Positions 32,863 to 47,274 of a stretch of 64,000 nt of DNA are shown here, piece by piece (the stretch's first letter is position 1; every line of letters begins with the position of its first letter). The position numbers and the translations under genes are program-made. The stretch is from Apium graveolens (taxonomy: Eukaryota; Streptophyta; Magnoliopsida; Apiales; Apiaceae), in assembly GCF_009905375.1 (NCBI RefSeq), contig NW_027420013.1:93752-157751 (forward strand), given 5' to 3'. The notes under the pieces were generated by a model that saw only the letters and a list, made by a program, of their open reading frames with translations, had not been told where the DNA came from and made no database searches.

Positions 32863-35280
32863 TGTAATATCCTGGACATAACGTGTAATTATTTTATCGG
32901 TAAATGATTATTACGTGATTATTATGTGATTTTTGGTGAATTATTTGACGATTGGTGTTGTTATGTGGATGTTGATATGTGGTAAAGTATAAGTATGTTA
33001 ATTTTATTATGTCCTGAATAAAATATAGATAATTAATGTATAATAATTTATGTTAATTAATATGTTAATTATTATATGATTTTATAATTATTTATGAATT
33101 TCTTAATTATTTTCTAAATAATTACAAAACTATTTTATAAACCCGGGAATCATCCAACTTCAACCGTTTTTATATTTTTACAACCCAAAACTCTTCCGAA
33201 AACTCATTCCTAGCCTAATATGGTAATTCCAGACATTTTCCGTATTTTAACTTTTTCGATCCGGATTACGGTTTGACCCGTGCGTGGCCCGGCGCAAAAT
33301 TTTTGATACGATAATAATTTTGATAAAGCAACAAAATCCGTATTCTTAAAAGTCGGGATAATATATATTTTCGTATAAAGTGTTTTATAAGAAGTCTGGT
33401 TTGGATAATTATCCACTACGGTATTAAATCAGATCGTTTTTGCCGTTACTTAGCGGCTAAGTAACTAATTTATCGATCCAAAAAGATCCAAAACGAACCA
33501 ATATTCCAAAAATATATATAACCCTTTTATCATTTCATTTTATTCGTATAATCATAACCAGTCAGTAAAATCCCGTAAAATACAGAGAAAATGTCGAATT
33601 CATATCGCGTTCTTGAAAATCAAACGCACGAACGAGGGCGTTATCGAACTCCGATTCAAGCGTGCAATATATCAAAATGAAGCTCTCGAAAATACCTTTC
33701 TGAATCAACCATCTATTTTTGTGCAGAAATCAAGGTATTTTTCGTATTGAATTGTTTTATTTCGAATTTAATAAAGATTAAATTATGAAATTTTTTTCTT
33801 GATGTTGTTGATATGATTTGATGATTCTATCGTGTAGATAATATTTTTCTGGTCAATTTGGTATATTATATGTCAAAAATAAAGTTCAATAACATATAGA
33901 AAATTAAGTTTGATTCTCGAAATTGAAAATTAGGGTTCATGTGTTTGAATGTTCTTAATTGAATTTTAGGTGTTTTTGATTCTAGGGTTATTAGTTAAAA
34001 TTGACTATACCAACGTGTAGATCGTTGAAACCGAATTGATTGATGTATATGTGGTTAACGGAGGATAACTGGAAGGTGTTCGCCAGAAAAAGTAACAGGG
34101 TGGCGGCGAAAACTTTGATCGGATTTTTCCGGTCGAAATTGTTAACGGTTGGTGATTTTGACATCGCAGCTGTGTTTCTGGAGTAGCAGGGATCGTGTCC
34201 CATGAGTTGTGCACGTTTCTGGGTCATTATGGTATTGCCGGAAAAGCTTCAGGCGACGGAGTCGCCGTTAGTGGCTTCCCCGACCGTCGCCGGCGAGGGG
34301 AGGAAGACGATGGCTAATTTACACTTTAGCCATCGTTCTTTTCTCACATTCGCACTTTACTCCCTGAAATTTTAAAAAAATTACAAAAACCTGATTCCTA
34401 TTTTAATTATTTACAAAAATTATACTTTCTTTTTATAATTATTTTAGAAAATTGTTTTTAATTATTTAAAATTCAAAAATTCATTATTTAATTTCTGAAA
34501 AATTATTTTTATTTAAAAATAAATCTTAATTATTTAATTAATTAATTTTAAATGATAATTAATTATTTAATTAGTCAATTAATTTAAATATTAATTGAAT
34601 AAATTAATTTAATTAGTTATTAATTAATTTTAATTGATTTATTAATTAGATTTAATTATTTACTTTTAATTTAAAAATTCTGAAAAATAGTTTCGAGCTT
34701 TAAAATATTATTTTAAATTATTTTTAAGGCTCAATAATTATTGTAAAATTATTTTAAAGTCAGATTCGGGTGTTCGAAACCTATTATTTAATTATAAATT
34801 GATTCGGAGACCCGTTTTAATTCTGAAAAATGTTCAAAAATTCGTAATAAATACGTGGAAAATCATTTTGACTCCAAATCTTCTTTGAAAAATTATTTTG
34901 ATTGAATGTCTTACGTGCTATGTGCTACGTGCTACGTGCTATATGATTGATGTTTTCTATGCCTATGTGGTTAGTGTTTGACTGTGTTTGTCATAACTTT
35001 CAAAACGAAGGGTAGTTAGAAAGCTTGTAACGGATAGAATGATATGAGATTGAGTATTGATAGATAATTGTGATACTAGCGAGTAAGCGAGGCATAGGAA
35101 AAGGGAAGCCAATGATCAGCAAATATAACCGAAGCGTAGAAAAAAAGAAAAAAGAAAGCAAGTGACGGTGAATAGAAGCAAGGCATAGAAAGAAGATAAG
35201 TGGTGTTGGAATAATAAGCGAGAAATGAATGCAACCATGTTGCAATATTTTCAAACTTTCTCATAACATGTTTGCTATTA
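32863..35280 (+). mobile_element. Ty3/Gypsy-like LTR and leader fragment, unit 2
   Basis: Duplicate of 4116-6540 with the same TGTAATATCC start. The right 37-bp repeat lies at 33783-33819, the hairpin pair at about 34307-34336, and the degenerate tandem repeats at about 35085-35230, where several single-base losses are seen. No coding domain. Confidence 0.42.
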
Positions 35281-37160
35281 TTCAAAATAACTCCTATTTT
35301 AAATTACAAGCGCTTTAAACTATTCAACCTTGAACACTGATTCTTATTGATCTTGAGCCATAAGGCTTATTCTTACAAGCGCTTTGCTCACACATAACCT
35401 GTACTACCTGCTCTGGCATCTGGAAAGCTACAATACGGTAGGGGCCACGAGGAACGCACTTACGAGCAGTGGCCTAAGTCTGGCCATCCTCTTGCTTAAC
35501 TGCCATGGTTTAGAACAACGTAAAACATATGAGTATAAAACTCAACAAGTAACTATATGACAGTTCTACGATACAATATCAACAATATACTAATACTGCT
35601 TTTAAGGCATTCTACTTAAACTCTCTAGGTGGCAGATTTCTATCTCTGGGCTATGAAAGGGTTATGAAGAAAGATTTGGGCTTTCGGGAATCAAAGCTCA
35701 AGATAGGGTGGAAGCCGACAATCATCACAAATCATTATCAGGATCTCAAAGGATCTTTCAAGTGGAAAGCAAGAATCTATACATCTCTAGGAATCAATTA
35801 TATGATTGATAACAATATCAGAATAGAATCAGGGTTCTCAAAACTGAATATCAAACAATATCTCAATCAACTCATCACAAATCATTTTAAACATTTCATT
35901 TTCAAATAATCAATTGCTGAATAAGGGATTCAATTTCTCTTTATTAAATGATATGGAACCCTTGATTGGACTACTTTAACTTTCAATTCATAATAATATG
36001 GGTGATTAGTCCGTACCGACCTCCATCTGGTCTTTAAGGTACCTATGGCATAATTTCAGCCTTAAATTGGACTAGCCCCACTAGTCTCTTATATGACTGG
36101 ACTAGTCCCACTAGTCTCTTACGTCTCAATCCAATCCATTAGGAATTCATTTGGAAAACCTTTGGAAGAAAGAAAGGTTTTAGTAAGTTCATTTTATTAT
36201 TACCAAGAATATGAAATCATTCAGACTCTTTCAAGTCGAAAATCATTCTTAAGTTCAATTTCAAGAATTCAAAGAAAGTGAATGAATCAAAGGTAAGCAA
36301 GGTTCAACATTAAAGATCTTGATCAAATGATCATAAGGCATACAAGTTAGGGAATCAAAACAGTTCCAAGGATCATCATGGAATAAGATAACAATAAAGT
36401 GAAAGATCATTACGCAAGGGAGTTCATAAAGGTTCTTATAGGGTTTACAAGAATTCAAGGTATCAACAGGTGATCAAGATATGAATGAACAGGTTACTAT
36501 AAGGTTTGAACAATAATCATATCAATGATAGGTTTACAAGAACAATGACAGGGTATCTCAAGAATCAATAGTAGGTTTACAAGGAACAATAACAGGTTCA
36601 CAAGTGCTATAAAAGTTCAATACTCTATCATGGCATGAACAATATCCTCTCTATAAACAATTATATGAGTAAGCGGAGTTACTTGCTGAATTCGCTTTCC
36701 TGTTTCACAAGGGTGAACTACTGCCACCTAGTACACTTTTCCCTTTCCTAGCCCCAATTGCCTTCTCGCTCCGAATCAATAATTCACTATCACACCCTAA
36801 TTAGATTCTCACTCGACGTTCCCAGAATGCTTAACAATTAACCTTTATCGAGAAACCCTAAAAGAGTATATTTATACTCAGTCATATCCACATAGCACGA
36901 TTATACCATATACTCGTATACTTTAACCAAATAGTCATCGAATCACATATTACGACGCAATTATAACACATAGCATATAATCCTTGAATCCAACTCTACA
37001 CTCGATTCATAATAACAATTATACAATCTCGTACCATAACGACTCAATCCTTTCTTTTATCTCATTTAATTCGAACCAAAACAAATAAATAATCACATAA
37101 CTCTTAGAAATCTCACATGCATTCTCTTGGTAAGATATTGGAATCAAAACAATTACTTTA
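35281..37160 (-). mobile_element. Minus-oriented LTR/leader-like fragment, unit 2
   Basis: Duplicate of 6541-8422. The 47-codon frame is broken here by a base loss in cagtggcctaag (about 35470). The 30-bp tandem word and the gagtatatttatactc palindrome are kept. Confidence 0.35.
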
Positions 37161-40100
37161 CACTACAAGAGATGAGGTTAAAAATGATGGAAAAAATTCC
37201 GTCAAATTTAATATAATCCGTCACATTTAAGAGCAGTTCCGTTGTATTTATATTAAATTAAACGGAAAGAGAACCGTGACTTTTGTAGGGGTCACTTTTA
37301 TTATTTCCGTGGAATTTTACACTTTATATTCAACGGATTTTCAGTGGTATTTACCAATTATTAAAGTTGACGGATTTTCTGTCATATATAATAAATTTGA
37401 AATTCCCGGCTCAATTTATAAATTTGACTGATTTTCTGTCACATATAAAAAATTTAAAATTTCATCTTTCCCTCTAAAATTTTCATTTTCCCACAAACTT
37501 TATAAATTCAACGGAGTGATTCTTAAATATGACCACATAAATATGACCGATGTCGTAGTATTTAAACTATTTTTTAATTTTCTAAAAAAGTAAAAATAAT
37601 TATTTTCTATTTTTCTCCATATATATACATTTCAGATTCCGTCAAATATAATTAATTATACTAAATATAGCTACTGTGGACATGAATTTTATAAATATTT
37701 GTTCAAACAACCTATATGAAACACAGTTTATCAACATTTTTAACAAAAATAAATAGCTACAAAATAACATACCTAGCTTGGTAAATAAAATAAACACAAG
37801 TTTTTAAAAAAATAAAAATAAAGTTATAGCAATACATGAGTATTGTACTTTCTTTGCATTCAACTACATTCACTTTCCTTGCATCTAACTACATTCTATC
37901 CTAACTAATTCAAATAAACATTATTCTGATGTACTGCAAGTACCTGATCCTACACTAAAATGACCTACATCCTACTCCAAGCACCTGATCCTACACCAAA
38001 CACCAGAAAGCATCCTAAAAAAATATCTCATCATCAGATATGTCGGGAGTGCCACCATCATGTGAATCCTGCAATATCAATCAAAATTTAAAATATGAGT
38101 ACTCAAAGTCTCTTTTCAATATTCCAATGTTCTATTAATAAAAAATTATTATTATGATTTCTCTTCTAGAAATTTTTACTTAGTTTTATTGCATAGATAA
38201 CTATTCAAGTTGATCAGTTCTCAAATTTACATGCCATAATCAAATCTAACTAAAAGCAACAAACAAGACTAAATTTAATACACTATTTAAAGTATTTTAC
38301 ACTTTTATATTACTACAGATCATATCTCCACGTCAACAAAAATATTTAAAAACCTATATAAGGGGTCTTGGGCAGGCCGTAAATTATACTAATGCCTGGA
38401 ATTATGGCTACCTGAACAATGATCCCATCACAGAACTGCATTATATGAATCCCGTGTAACTTAAACCAAAAAATACCTTCATAATGCGACTAAAACTACA
38501 GGACTATACGAGGCAAATCAGGTAGATTTCAATTAGAGTATAACACATTAATATTTAGATAAATAAATGGATGGATGATTTTTTTAGCTAATGGAGTTGT
38601 TTAATTCTAAAATTTAATCAAAATGTACCTCTGTTATAACCTTCTTATATTCGGCGAAGATTGTTGCAACGATATTATATGCCACTCGAGTGTACTCAAC
38701 CCAAAGCATGTAATCATTTTTTATCACTTCTGTTTCTAACCGCTGAGTATGCTCTTCTATCTCTTTGCGAGCTACAGAAATATCATCATCATAAGCGTGA
38801 ACAATTATAGCTGCTGTTCCCATTGCGTGTTGTAGAAGATCAGGGGATAAGCATACAACATGGTTAGGTGTCAAACATGGGTTCCGCTGAACTAACAATT
38901 CTTCACCATTATAAATATCAGACAAGTTCGCTCGAACCCCCATAAATAGTCTATTTTTTTTTGTGTGCTTGAGTACCAAGCTCTTTCGAGATTGAACATG
39001 CCACCTCTGCCTCAGCGCGCATACGTTTGTTGGGTGACATATGAGATAAAGCAGTGGGAGAAGATGTGTTTCCCTCATTGTTTGTGTGTTTTCGTGTATA
39101 CTCATTCCATCCCTTCACCAGTAAAGCCTGCAGTATAATACATAAGGATCAAGATGTAAGTGCCTCTTAAAATTAGTGAATGTAAATTAAAGTTGCAAAA
39201 TAATAAAAAAATTACATACAATAAAATCTTCTGATTGTTAAACAATACTATGCAAACCAAAATTATATAAAAACTAAATTAGATAAATTTTTTATCTCAT
39301 AATACCTCATTTTAAAAATATGACAAATTCCATGCCTAAATTATGTATATACTATTGATAGAAGAGTTTAACCACAAAATTACCAAGTAATGTACAACAT
39401 CACATTCAAAAACAACTTATGATATGTAAAACAAAGTACAAGTTCCTAGCAGATTATATATACTAAATAAAAAATTTGGCCTCAAACAATTTACGCATAA
39501 TCCATACCCTCGTACGATTTGCTGACTCAGGTGTCCAGAAAGTTCCCTTTTGATTTTTTTTTCTCGTGGGTAGCATCAAAGAACTCAACCAATGTAAGCA
39601 TCCGTTTTTCCTTTTCTCGAGTTCCTATAATAAGGCATTAAGCGAAATAATATAATTTGATAAATTGAAAATTTTGTTTTTCTTAATGTTAAATGAAAAT
39701 TTCAACGACTCCACTTCATGAGTGATATACCTAAGTTCTTACTGTTTTGCTAACTTATATATAGAGCCTTTTACTTTCCTCACTTATATAATAAGAATGC
39801 AACTATAAAATTGAACATACATGAGCAAACATGAACAAATAAAGCTCTATTAATAGATCACCCAGACTTCTAATTTTTGTGACAGACTATAAGACAACAT
39901 ATAAATCATGCATTTTCAGTTATCCGCTTTACCCTTCCTCCTAAAGTATTCATAATAATTTTTATATTAAAAGTTGGCATGCAAATTATAACCGTTACAA
40001 AGAAAAACTTAAAAAGTAAACTTGCCTGGCGAAAAATGACATAAGGTTTTGTGCCAGTATTATGCAATAACATCTTGCGCTTTTGATTTTCCTTATTTTT

Positions 40101-41937
40101 CTTGGACATTCTCTGAAATTTTTCTGAATCCCACCAATCACACAATGCTTCCCAAGCATCCGGATTGATGTGTAAAGGTTTGACATCATGTCGTCTAGTT
40201 CCTAGTGCACTATTTTGAACTCTTTTATTAGCTTGTTTTAACTCCCATGAAATCATACTCTTTAAATTAGTCTTTAAATGTGCCTTCACTTTAACACGTG
40301 CCACTTCTACAGGAACTCCTTGCTCGAAGTCATAGTATTTCTGACATTCAAGAAAAAATTACCGAAATATAAGGGTTGTCCAAATATATCTACCATATTT
40401 AAAAGTAATCTAAAAAACCCGTAGTAAACATACTAGATATATAGCTATGAAATCCATTTATATATGTGTGTGTACTTAGTACCTCAAACTCATCAAGTAC
40501 ATTCATGTAGTATCCGTCATCGAAGAATTGTGTACGAGGTTTACCAACGCTATCCACAGCTCCTTTAGGCCAAAAACTCTTGATATTGCCTTCAAAGTCT
40601 TCTTTTGTATATTTTATTTAATACTGCAACATACATTATTCATCACTAATAAAACTTCTCATATAATATAAATTAAAAATAAAATGTTTAAAAGAAGATA
40701 TGACAAAATTGTAATTAATAAAAAACAATAGTGAAATTTACTTACTACTTGCCGCTAAACGAAACAATTCCCTTTTTTGGTTCACCCTCTAATGGGACGT
40801 TGGGGTGATGACCTGTTGAGACTGGTCTATCAGCCCTCTCAAAGTATGGACTCAACGGGATGTTCCTCTCATTCTCATTGCTGCTACTATTACCCCTTCC
40901 ACCTTCAGCATAATTTCCCTTTCCACCTCCATTTCCCCTTCCTCCCCTGCTAGCCCTGTTTCCGCGGCCAGCCCCACGCCTCATCACAGTTACCACCATT
41001 AAAGATAGTAGGGAAAACAAGGAAAGCATAAACATCAACCAAAACTGCAAAAACGAGGGGAATACATAATCTAGTAAATGGTGAATGATATATATAAAAC
41101 ATGTAACTGATATATCTAAGTGTTGATACTTATAACTAATCAAAAGAGATGAGATTGTCTTAATTTGAATGTGAATTACTGATTTAAAAATACTATTTCA
41201 AGAATGTGTTAATCAACTATCTAAAAATACTATAATAATTTTTCTCAAATTAGAATGTTTTCTTAAAGTATGACAAATCATTCACTATATGAAGGCAAAA
41301 GCCAATCTTCACAATCAATCATCAGCTGCAAACATGGTGGAAAATTAAGGCTTCCCACACCAATTTTTAAGCAAAAAACGTGTATACAAATACAATAATC
41401 ACAAATAATCAAAGTAAAAGCAGAATAATACCCAATTGGAGCTTTTAGTTTGAGCTTCCATAAAACCCATATGAGAAACAAACCTTCTATTCGCCTTCCC
41501 AAACCCAAAAGACCTTCCGTTTGCCATTCTAAAATATACAAATAGATATTCCCAAGTAAAAGAAAGAGAGAAAATTAGACTTAGCAGAAAAAAGAGAGGG
41601 AAAATTGTTGTAAATGAGGGAGGGAGGATGCGAGATTACGGTAATAGAAGTGGATTAGTGGATGAACAAAGTAACCGCATAGATAGCTATGAGATATCCT
41701 AATTTGTAGAAGCTGCTAATATTTACTAACAAACATAATCGTTTGGTTTTCCTATTATTAAAGCTTAAATTTATAACATTTTTTATTTCTAAGCTAATTT
41801 TATAATAATTTTTTATAATAAATCATCAAAGTTATATATTTAATTTATAAGGTATGAAAAAAATTATATCTCATTTTTAACCTAATAATTTTATAGCATA
41901 TATAAGATTAATTGTAATCGGTGTTCTAAAAATTAAT
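37161..41937 (-). mobile_element. CACTA (En/Spm) transposon, right end not found, unit 2
   Basis: Starts CACTACAAGAGATG with subterminal repeats as in unit 1. It has about 90 bp between exons 5 and 4 (39150-39240) that unit 1 lacks. Because unit 3 also has this piece, unit 1 carries the deletion. No matching CACTA end is seen on the right. Confidence 0.7.
38015..40984 (-). pseudogene. CACTA-encoded Transposase_24 family protein, decayed, unit 2
   Basis: Same gene model as unit 1. Exon 3 is the best preserved of the three units: it is open through the position of the unit 1 stop (CGA in place of TGA), giving a continuous 132-codon frame from 40304 that contains DAWEALCDWWDSEKF. Exon 5 has nine A residues after the GTQAH codons, so a TAG follows at once; exon 4 lost a base in the ctcgag region and keeps the nine-A run. 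The last exon (38068-38015) encodes the acidic tail SDDEIFF. The N-terminal exon has the same Gly/Arg-rich start at 40984. Confidence 0.78.
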
Positions 41938-41951
41938 AACTCCGCTCAATA

Positions 41952-42632
41952 TTAATTTCCTTTCAATAAAACCCATTTTTTTGGGTGTTTGTGTGTCTCT
42001 CCTCTTGGAGTGTGTGTTTTGTTTCTCCTTTTGGAGTGTTTGTTATGTTTTTGTTTAATCATGCTTGGGTTTATCTGGTGTTGGATCTGTTGAGGACGAA
42101 TTTATTGATATTTTTCTGATCTGCAAAGCCTACATCGAATCTGGGATGGTGGTGATTATTGCAAAAGCTCACCTTTCACAACCAAAGATTGTTCATCTTT
42201 CATGAATTTACACTTTCGGCATGTCTATAGCTGGTATTCGGTATGTAGATAGGTGGGGTTCCTTTGGCATGTCTATAGCTGGTGTCCAGCATGTAAATAG
42301 TTGTGGTGCAGCTTCTCAAATCTCATTTTATGCGATTGGTGTTTCTGAATATTGGGCTAACCATAGTTTTTATGTGATATGGTCAATTGCGATGTTGCTA
42401 TTTTCAGAGATGTTTGCGGAATTTGGATCGCTTGGGATGTCTTTGATTTCGTCTTTAGCTTCAAGAATTTTGAAACTCTATGTGTTAAACGATCAGGAAA
42501 CTATTCATCTAATAACATAATTGTTTTTAGTATGTTATTTGTTTTACCACCTCGTTGTATCGACAGTTGAGGGTTTGTCCCGACTGTACTATATTCAATT
42601 TAATGAAAACTTTCTGAATTTGTCAAAAAAAA
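41952..42632 (+). mobile_element. 5'-truncated LINE-like insertion, unit 2
   Basis: Same insertion as 13120-13800, with target duplications aactccgctcaata at 41938-41951 and 42633-42646 and the same poly(A). The internal 50-bp near-duplication is also present. Confidence 0.75.
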
Positions 42633-42646
42633 AACTCCGCTCAATA

Positions 42647-42763
42647 GGCCGAATACTCATTTTTTTAAAAATACGTTCACATTTTAAGAGTGCGATTCTT
42701 CCTCTCAGCCATACCATTTTAATGAGGGGAGTATGGTGTAGTGACCTCATGGATTATACCATG
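42647..42763. other. Short spacer between LINE-like insertion and Copia-2, unit 2
   Basis: Duplicate of 13815-13932; no gene. Confidence 0.6.
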
Positions 42764-44774
42764 TTGTGAACAGAATTATGAAATGGGTTCAACATATTCA
42801 CCTCCATGATCACTTTGTATTATTTTGATTTTCTCAGATTGTTGTGTCTCATCTTCTTCCTTATAAATTTTAAATTTATCTATAGCTTCATCTTTGCTTT
42901 TTAGCAAACATACATAGCAGTATTTTGTACAGTCATCTATAAATGCAATAAAATACCTGTTTCCTTCTGCTTGTTGGAGCGAATTTTAAATCACATATAT
43001 CGCTATGTATTAGGTCTAGCACTTTGATGTTTCTTTTCATACATTTAAATGATGATCTCGTTAATTTTGCCTCAACATAAGTATGAAACTTATATTTTAA
43101 ATCAATTGTTAATTTTGGTATGTATTCTTCTACACTTAACCTTCGTAAAGTGTCGTAATTAACATTTCCTAACGTAGCATGCCATAAATTAGGAGACTCA
43201 AGCAAGTAAGCAGAAGAATTCTTCATTTCATTATCGTCCTTAATGGATATAACATTGACCTTAAAAAGCCCATCGGTTACGTAATCCTTACCTACAAACA
43301 TACCATTCTTAGACAAAATAACTTTATCTAACTCTATTACAATGCGAAAGCCATGCTTATTCAATATAGAACCAGACACCAGGTTCTTGCGAATATCAGG
43401 CACAAAAAGTATATTCTTCAAGGTCAGATTCTTCCCAGAGGTCATCTTCAGAATCACCGTGCCTTCTCCTTCAATTGTAGAAGTTGCAGAGTTCCCCATG
43501 TAGAGCTTCTCACCACCATTAGAAACTTTGAGGCTAAAGAAAATCGCCTTATCCGAGCAAACATGCCTTGTAGCTCCAATATCAATCCACCATTCCCTTG
43601 GATTTGAGCTAACGAGGTTAACTTCAGAGATTGTAGCACATAGGTCTATATCACCTATCTCCTTGGACACATTATCAATCATGTTTGCTTCCTTCTTCTT
43701 GCCGGGTTCTTGCAATCGGCAGACCTATACCCCATTTTATCACAGTTGAAGCACTTTCCTTGAAACTTCGATGGCTTCGAAATTCCTCCTTTAGGTGCCA
43801 GCTTCCCCCTTTCCCAAAATTGTTCTTCTTGGGCTTGGAGCTCTGGTGCTCCACCACATTTGCCTTTTTAGTGGCAACATTAGTTTTCCTCTCGGATCCT
43901 TTGTTTTCTTCTTGGATACGAAGTCTAACGATTAGATCCTCCATAGACATCTCCTTACGCTTAAGGCAGTTCTTGAAATCCTTCCAACCTGACAACAACT
44001 TTTCAATCACAGCAGCAACTTGGAAGGTCTCACTTATGACCATCCCGTTAGCATGTATGTCATGGATGATCACTTGTAGTTCTTGCACCAGACTAACCAC
44101 AGTCTTAGAATCCGCCATCTTGTAATCAAGAAAGCGACCAACAATCCACTTCTTTGACCCAACGTCCTGGGTTTTAGACTTATGGTCAAGTGATTCCCAT
44201 TAGACCTTAGCGGTTATTTTTGAGCAGTATACGTTATACAATGAATCAGCCAAACATTTTAGCACATAGTTTCGAGAGATATAGTCGGCGTGCTTCCAAG
44301 CATCTGCAGCATAAACAGTCTGCATATCACTCTCAGCAGTGAGTAATGGTACTTCCTCTTTGCAATATCAATCAAGGTTTAGAGTGGTAAGATAAAACAA
44401 CATCTTTTTCTGCCAGCGCTTGAATTCGATCCATTGAACTTCTCAGGTTTCTCAGCATGTACATCAGGCACAGCAGGATGAGTAGGCGATACAGGATGCG
44501 TATGCGCAACAGGTGGGATAGTCATAACAGGTGTCTATACACCAGTATTCTGTCCAAGAGGCACCTGGAACTGTTCAACGACAGTATGTCCCCAAGGCAT
44601 TCTTCCCCAAGGCACATGTCCCGAAGACACATGTCCAACCGGCGGCTGACCCCCATCAGGTACCAGTACCTGTGCATTAGGGTTTAGTAGCGGTTGGTGA
44701 TCCTTATTAGATGTTATAATCTGTGCGTTGGGATCAACCACATCGTTACCAGTCTTATTGTTCACGTTCTCCAT
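42764..44774 (-). pseudogene. Copia gag-pol remnant, copy 2 of unit 2
   Basis: Duplicate of 13933-15943, with the same integrase cut, the same WWIDIGATRH protease change and the same frameshifts at GSN and after the zinc knuckle. All of these predate the block duplication. A stop appears near the gag TGV motif (tgtctatacacc at about 44535) where unit 1 has tgtctgtacacc. Confidence 0.87.
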
Positions 44775-44846
44775 TAGTCCTTTAAACAAAAATATGCAAA
44801 ACAAATTTGTCAGTCACAGATTAAACAAAATAATAAGCTTTAAGAT

Positions 44847-45403
44847 TGTTGTACAATCCGTGTAGAAACAAACCAATATGTGTATGTGTGAAGAAAATGA
44901 ACAAACAAAGTAACAGAAATGGAGAAGAGAAGGATATAATCCGAGTCCAGTGCAGAACTGTCTCCTTAAAGCTTATTAGCCCTCACCGTCGTGTGTGAGC
45001 GAAAAGCCTCCCAGGATAAAATGGATTGCGAAAAGCCTCTAGGGTTTTGTGTTTAGAGGCGAATGTGTTTTTGGTGTATCTAACCCTAACGCCCTAGAGG
45101 TGTTTTTATAGGTATAGATAGACTTGTGCGCTACTCTTTTCGATAATTAAATATCATTAATTATGGAATCGATGTAATACTTGCAAGCTACTCTATTCCA
45201 TAAATAATCTGAAACATAATCAGATTAAATATATCAAGATATACACCATATCAATTAATCTGAAACAAAATCAAATTAATTTATGCCATAATATTTGAGC
45301 CAAATTCTAGTGGAAAATAATAATTTCCATTATTAAGAGAATATCATCATATCTCACACATCTTTTAGTCATAATGCTCAAAATATGACTTACCAATATG
45401 TGA

Positions 45404-45405
<2 letters not shown>
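44847..45405 (-). repeat. Copia LTR of copy 2, unit 2, with internal deletion
   Basis: As 16016-16637, but about 80 bp are missing near 45030, between the words gaaaagcctc and agggttttgtg. A second gaaaagcctc is present at the join, which suggests slippage or templated repair. Confidence 0.78.

Positions 45406-45441
<36 letters not shown>
45406..45441. repeat. (TA)n microsatellite, unit 2
   Basis: About 18 TA dinucleotides at the broken LTR end, one repeat fewer than unit 1. Confidence 0.93.
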
Positions 45442-45443
<2 letters not shown>

Positions 45444-46307
45444 AGACCGAAATAAGAGGCGGGTTGAGTGAATTTTGTGGTTTGGTCGGTTTTTTGTTCA
45501 CCTCTAACTTAAAGTCCGCAAAGGGAGGGTAAATCTAACTAGATGAGCATGTTTACTTTTCTAATTTCCGAAATTGAAATATTGACTTTTAGAAAATTAC
45601 TTATACAGTTTTTTAGAAAGTAAAAATCTTGCTTTTTTGTTTTGAAAATGAGATTTGATCTTAATTTTTGTAAAAAACACCTATATTTTTAAAGATATTT
45701 AAACATAACTTTTTTAAATAATAATTAATAATTATTTATTTTAGTGAATGCCAACCATGAATAAGAATAAAAAATGAACCTTTGAACTAATTAATTATGC
45801 TTCTTGTACCACATCGAGCACTCATCAGGTATTTTTTGTGTTTATATTTTGTTACAAATGCTACAAGTATAGCTGGGCTCTATAACATGAGTCTGTAACC
45901 CAAGTGGGAGCAATAAGATGGTTGGATGTTGGGCATGTCCCTGTACTTGTCTGGGTTTAAACTGGTTGCCCATCCTATGTAGAGAGGTCTGCCTTGAGCC
46001 AGTAATGTGAGGGAAAACAACCATCTTTTTATTAGATTTGATTCTGGAGTTTTTCTTTTGCTATTGTACTTTAAAAAGATTATATTCTTTATTAAATGAT
46101 TTATTTTGATTTGTGAAGAATGCAATTTTATTTTGGTTGTGTGAATTTATCCCTGATTGATAAGGTAATGAGAGGTTGGGTTATTTATATGGAACCATAT
46201 GCAAGTATATTGTAAAACTACTAAGGCATGTTGTTGTGCACTGTGTTATTGTGAACCTCACATATACGAGCCACCGTCATGCCACGACTTGGATTGTTAT
46301 TCCATGT
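45442..46307. other. Unidentified spacer, unit 2
   Basis: Duplicate of 16672-17537, with very few differences. No supported gene. Confidence 0.55.
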
Positions 46308-47274
46308 ATCGGACAATAAAATTTTGAGTAATGTCAAATGGCCAGGTCCTAATTAAACTCAATGACAAAAGCTATTCAATACCTATAATCAACTACACTT
46401 TAGTGGGACGTTTAAGAATGTCACAATTATAGTACATGATATCATAGACACAATTTAAGTATTAGATCAGGATATATGATATACACAATTTAAGTATTAG
46501 ATAGGGATATTAATAAGAGAATTGTGAAATAGATAACTCTTGGCTTTCAATAGTCTATAATTGTACTTTGAATGAACACGGGAGTGGCGTCCAATGGATA
46601 GTTGTAGGAACTGTAATCTACCTTGGGAGAGGATTTTATAAACATAAGAAGAATTATTTTTAGCTAACAAGGTACACAAATTAGACATTCCTTATAGCCG
46701 TTGAAGAATCTCGATTCTTGGATTGTAATTTCTCGCACTTATTATATAGTTTTATTTGTTTATGAGATTAAACTAGTATATAGTTAAAACATCCATCAAA
46801 TTCTTTTTCACAATTCTGAACTATAAGAGATAAAAGACTTGGAAATGGTATTGAGATCAGTCCTTCCCGTGAAAGAACTTCTAAAAATACACTTCAACAA
46901 ATACTCTCATATATATATATATTTGATATTTACATTTTAAACATAGTTTCCAATTTTATTTGTTTTAAAGTTGTAATTTCAATTTAGTTTTAAATGTTCA
47001 ATCATTAATCTGAATATTGCTTATGTATATATATTGTTAATGCTAATCAAATAATAGAATGTTTAGTTATGTCGAATAACAGGTCCAATTAACCTCAATG
47101 TAAAAATAAAAAAAGGCTATTGTATTTTAAGATTTTGACAAAAATCTTAATCTTCAATACCTATAATCAACTACACTCTAGTGGGAAGACGAACGCAATT
47201 TAAGAATGCCGACCCACATCGCGGAGTATGTAAATAATACTATCATTTTTAAAAAATTTCAACAAGACATATTT

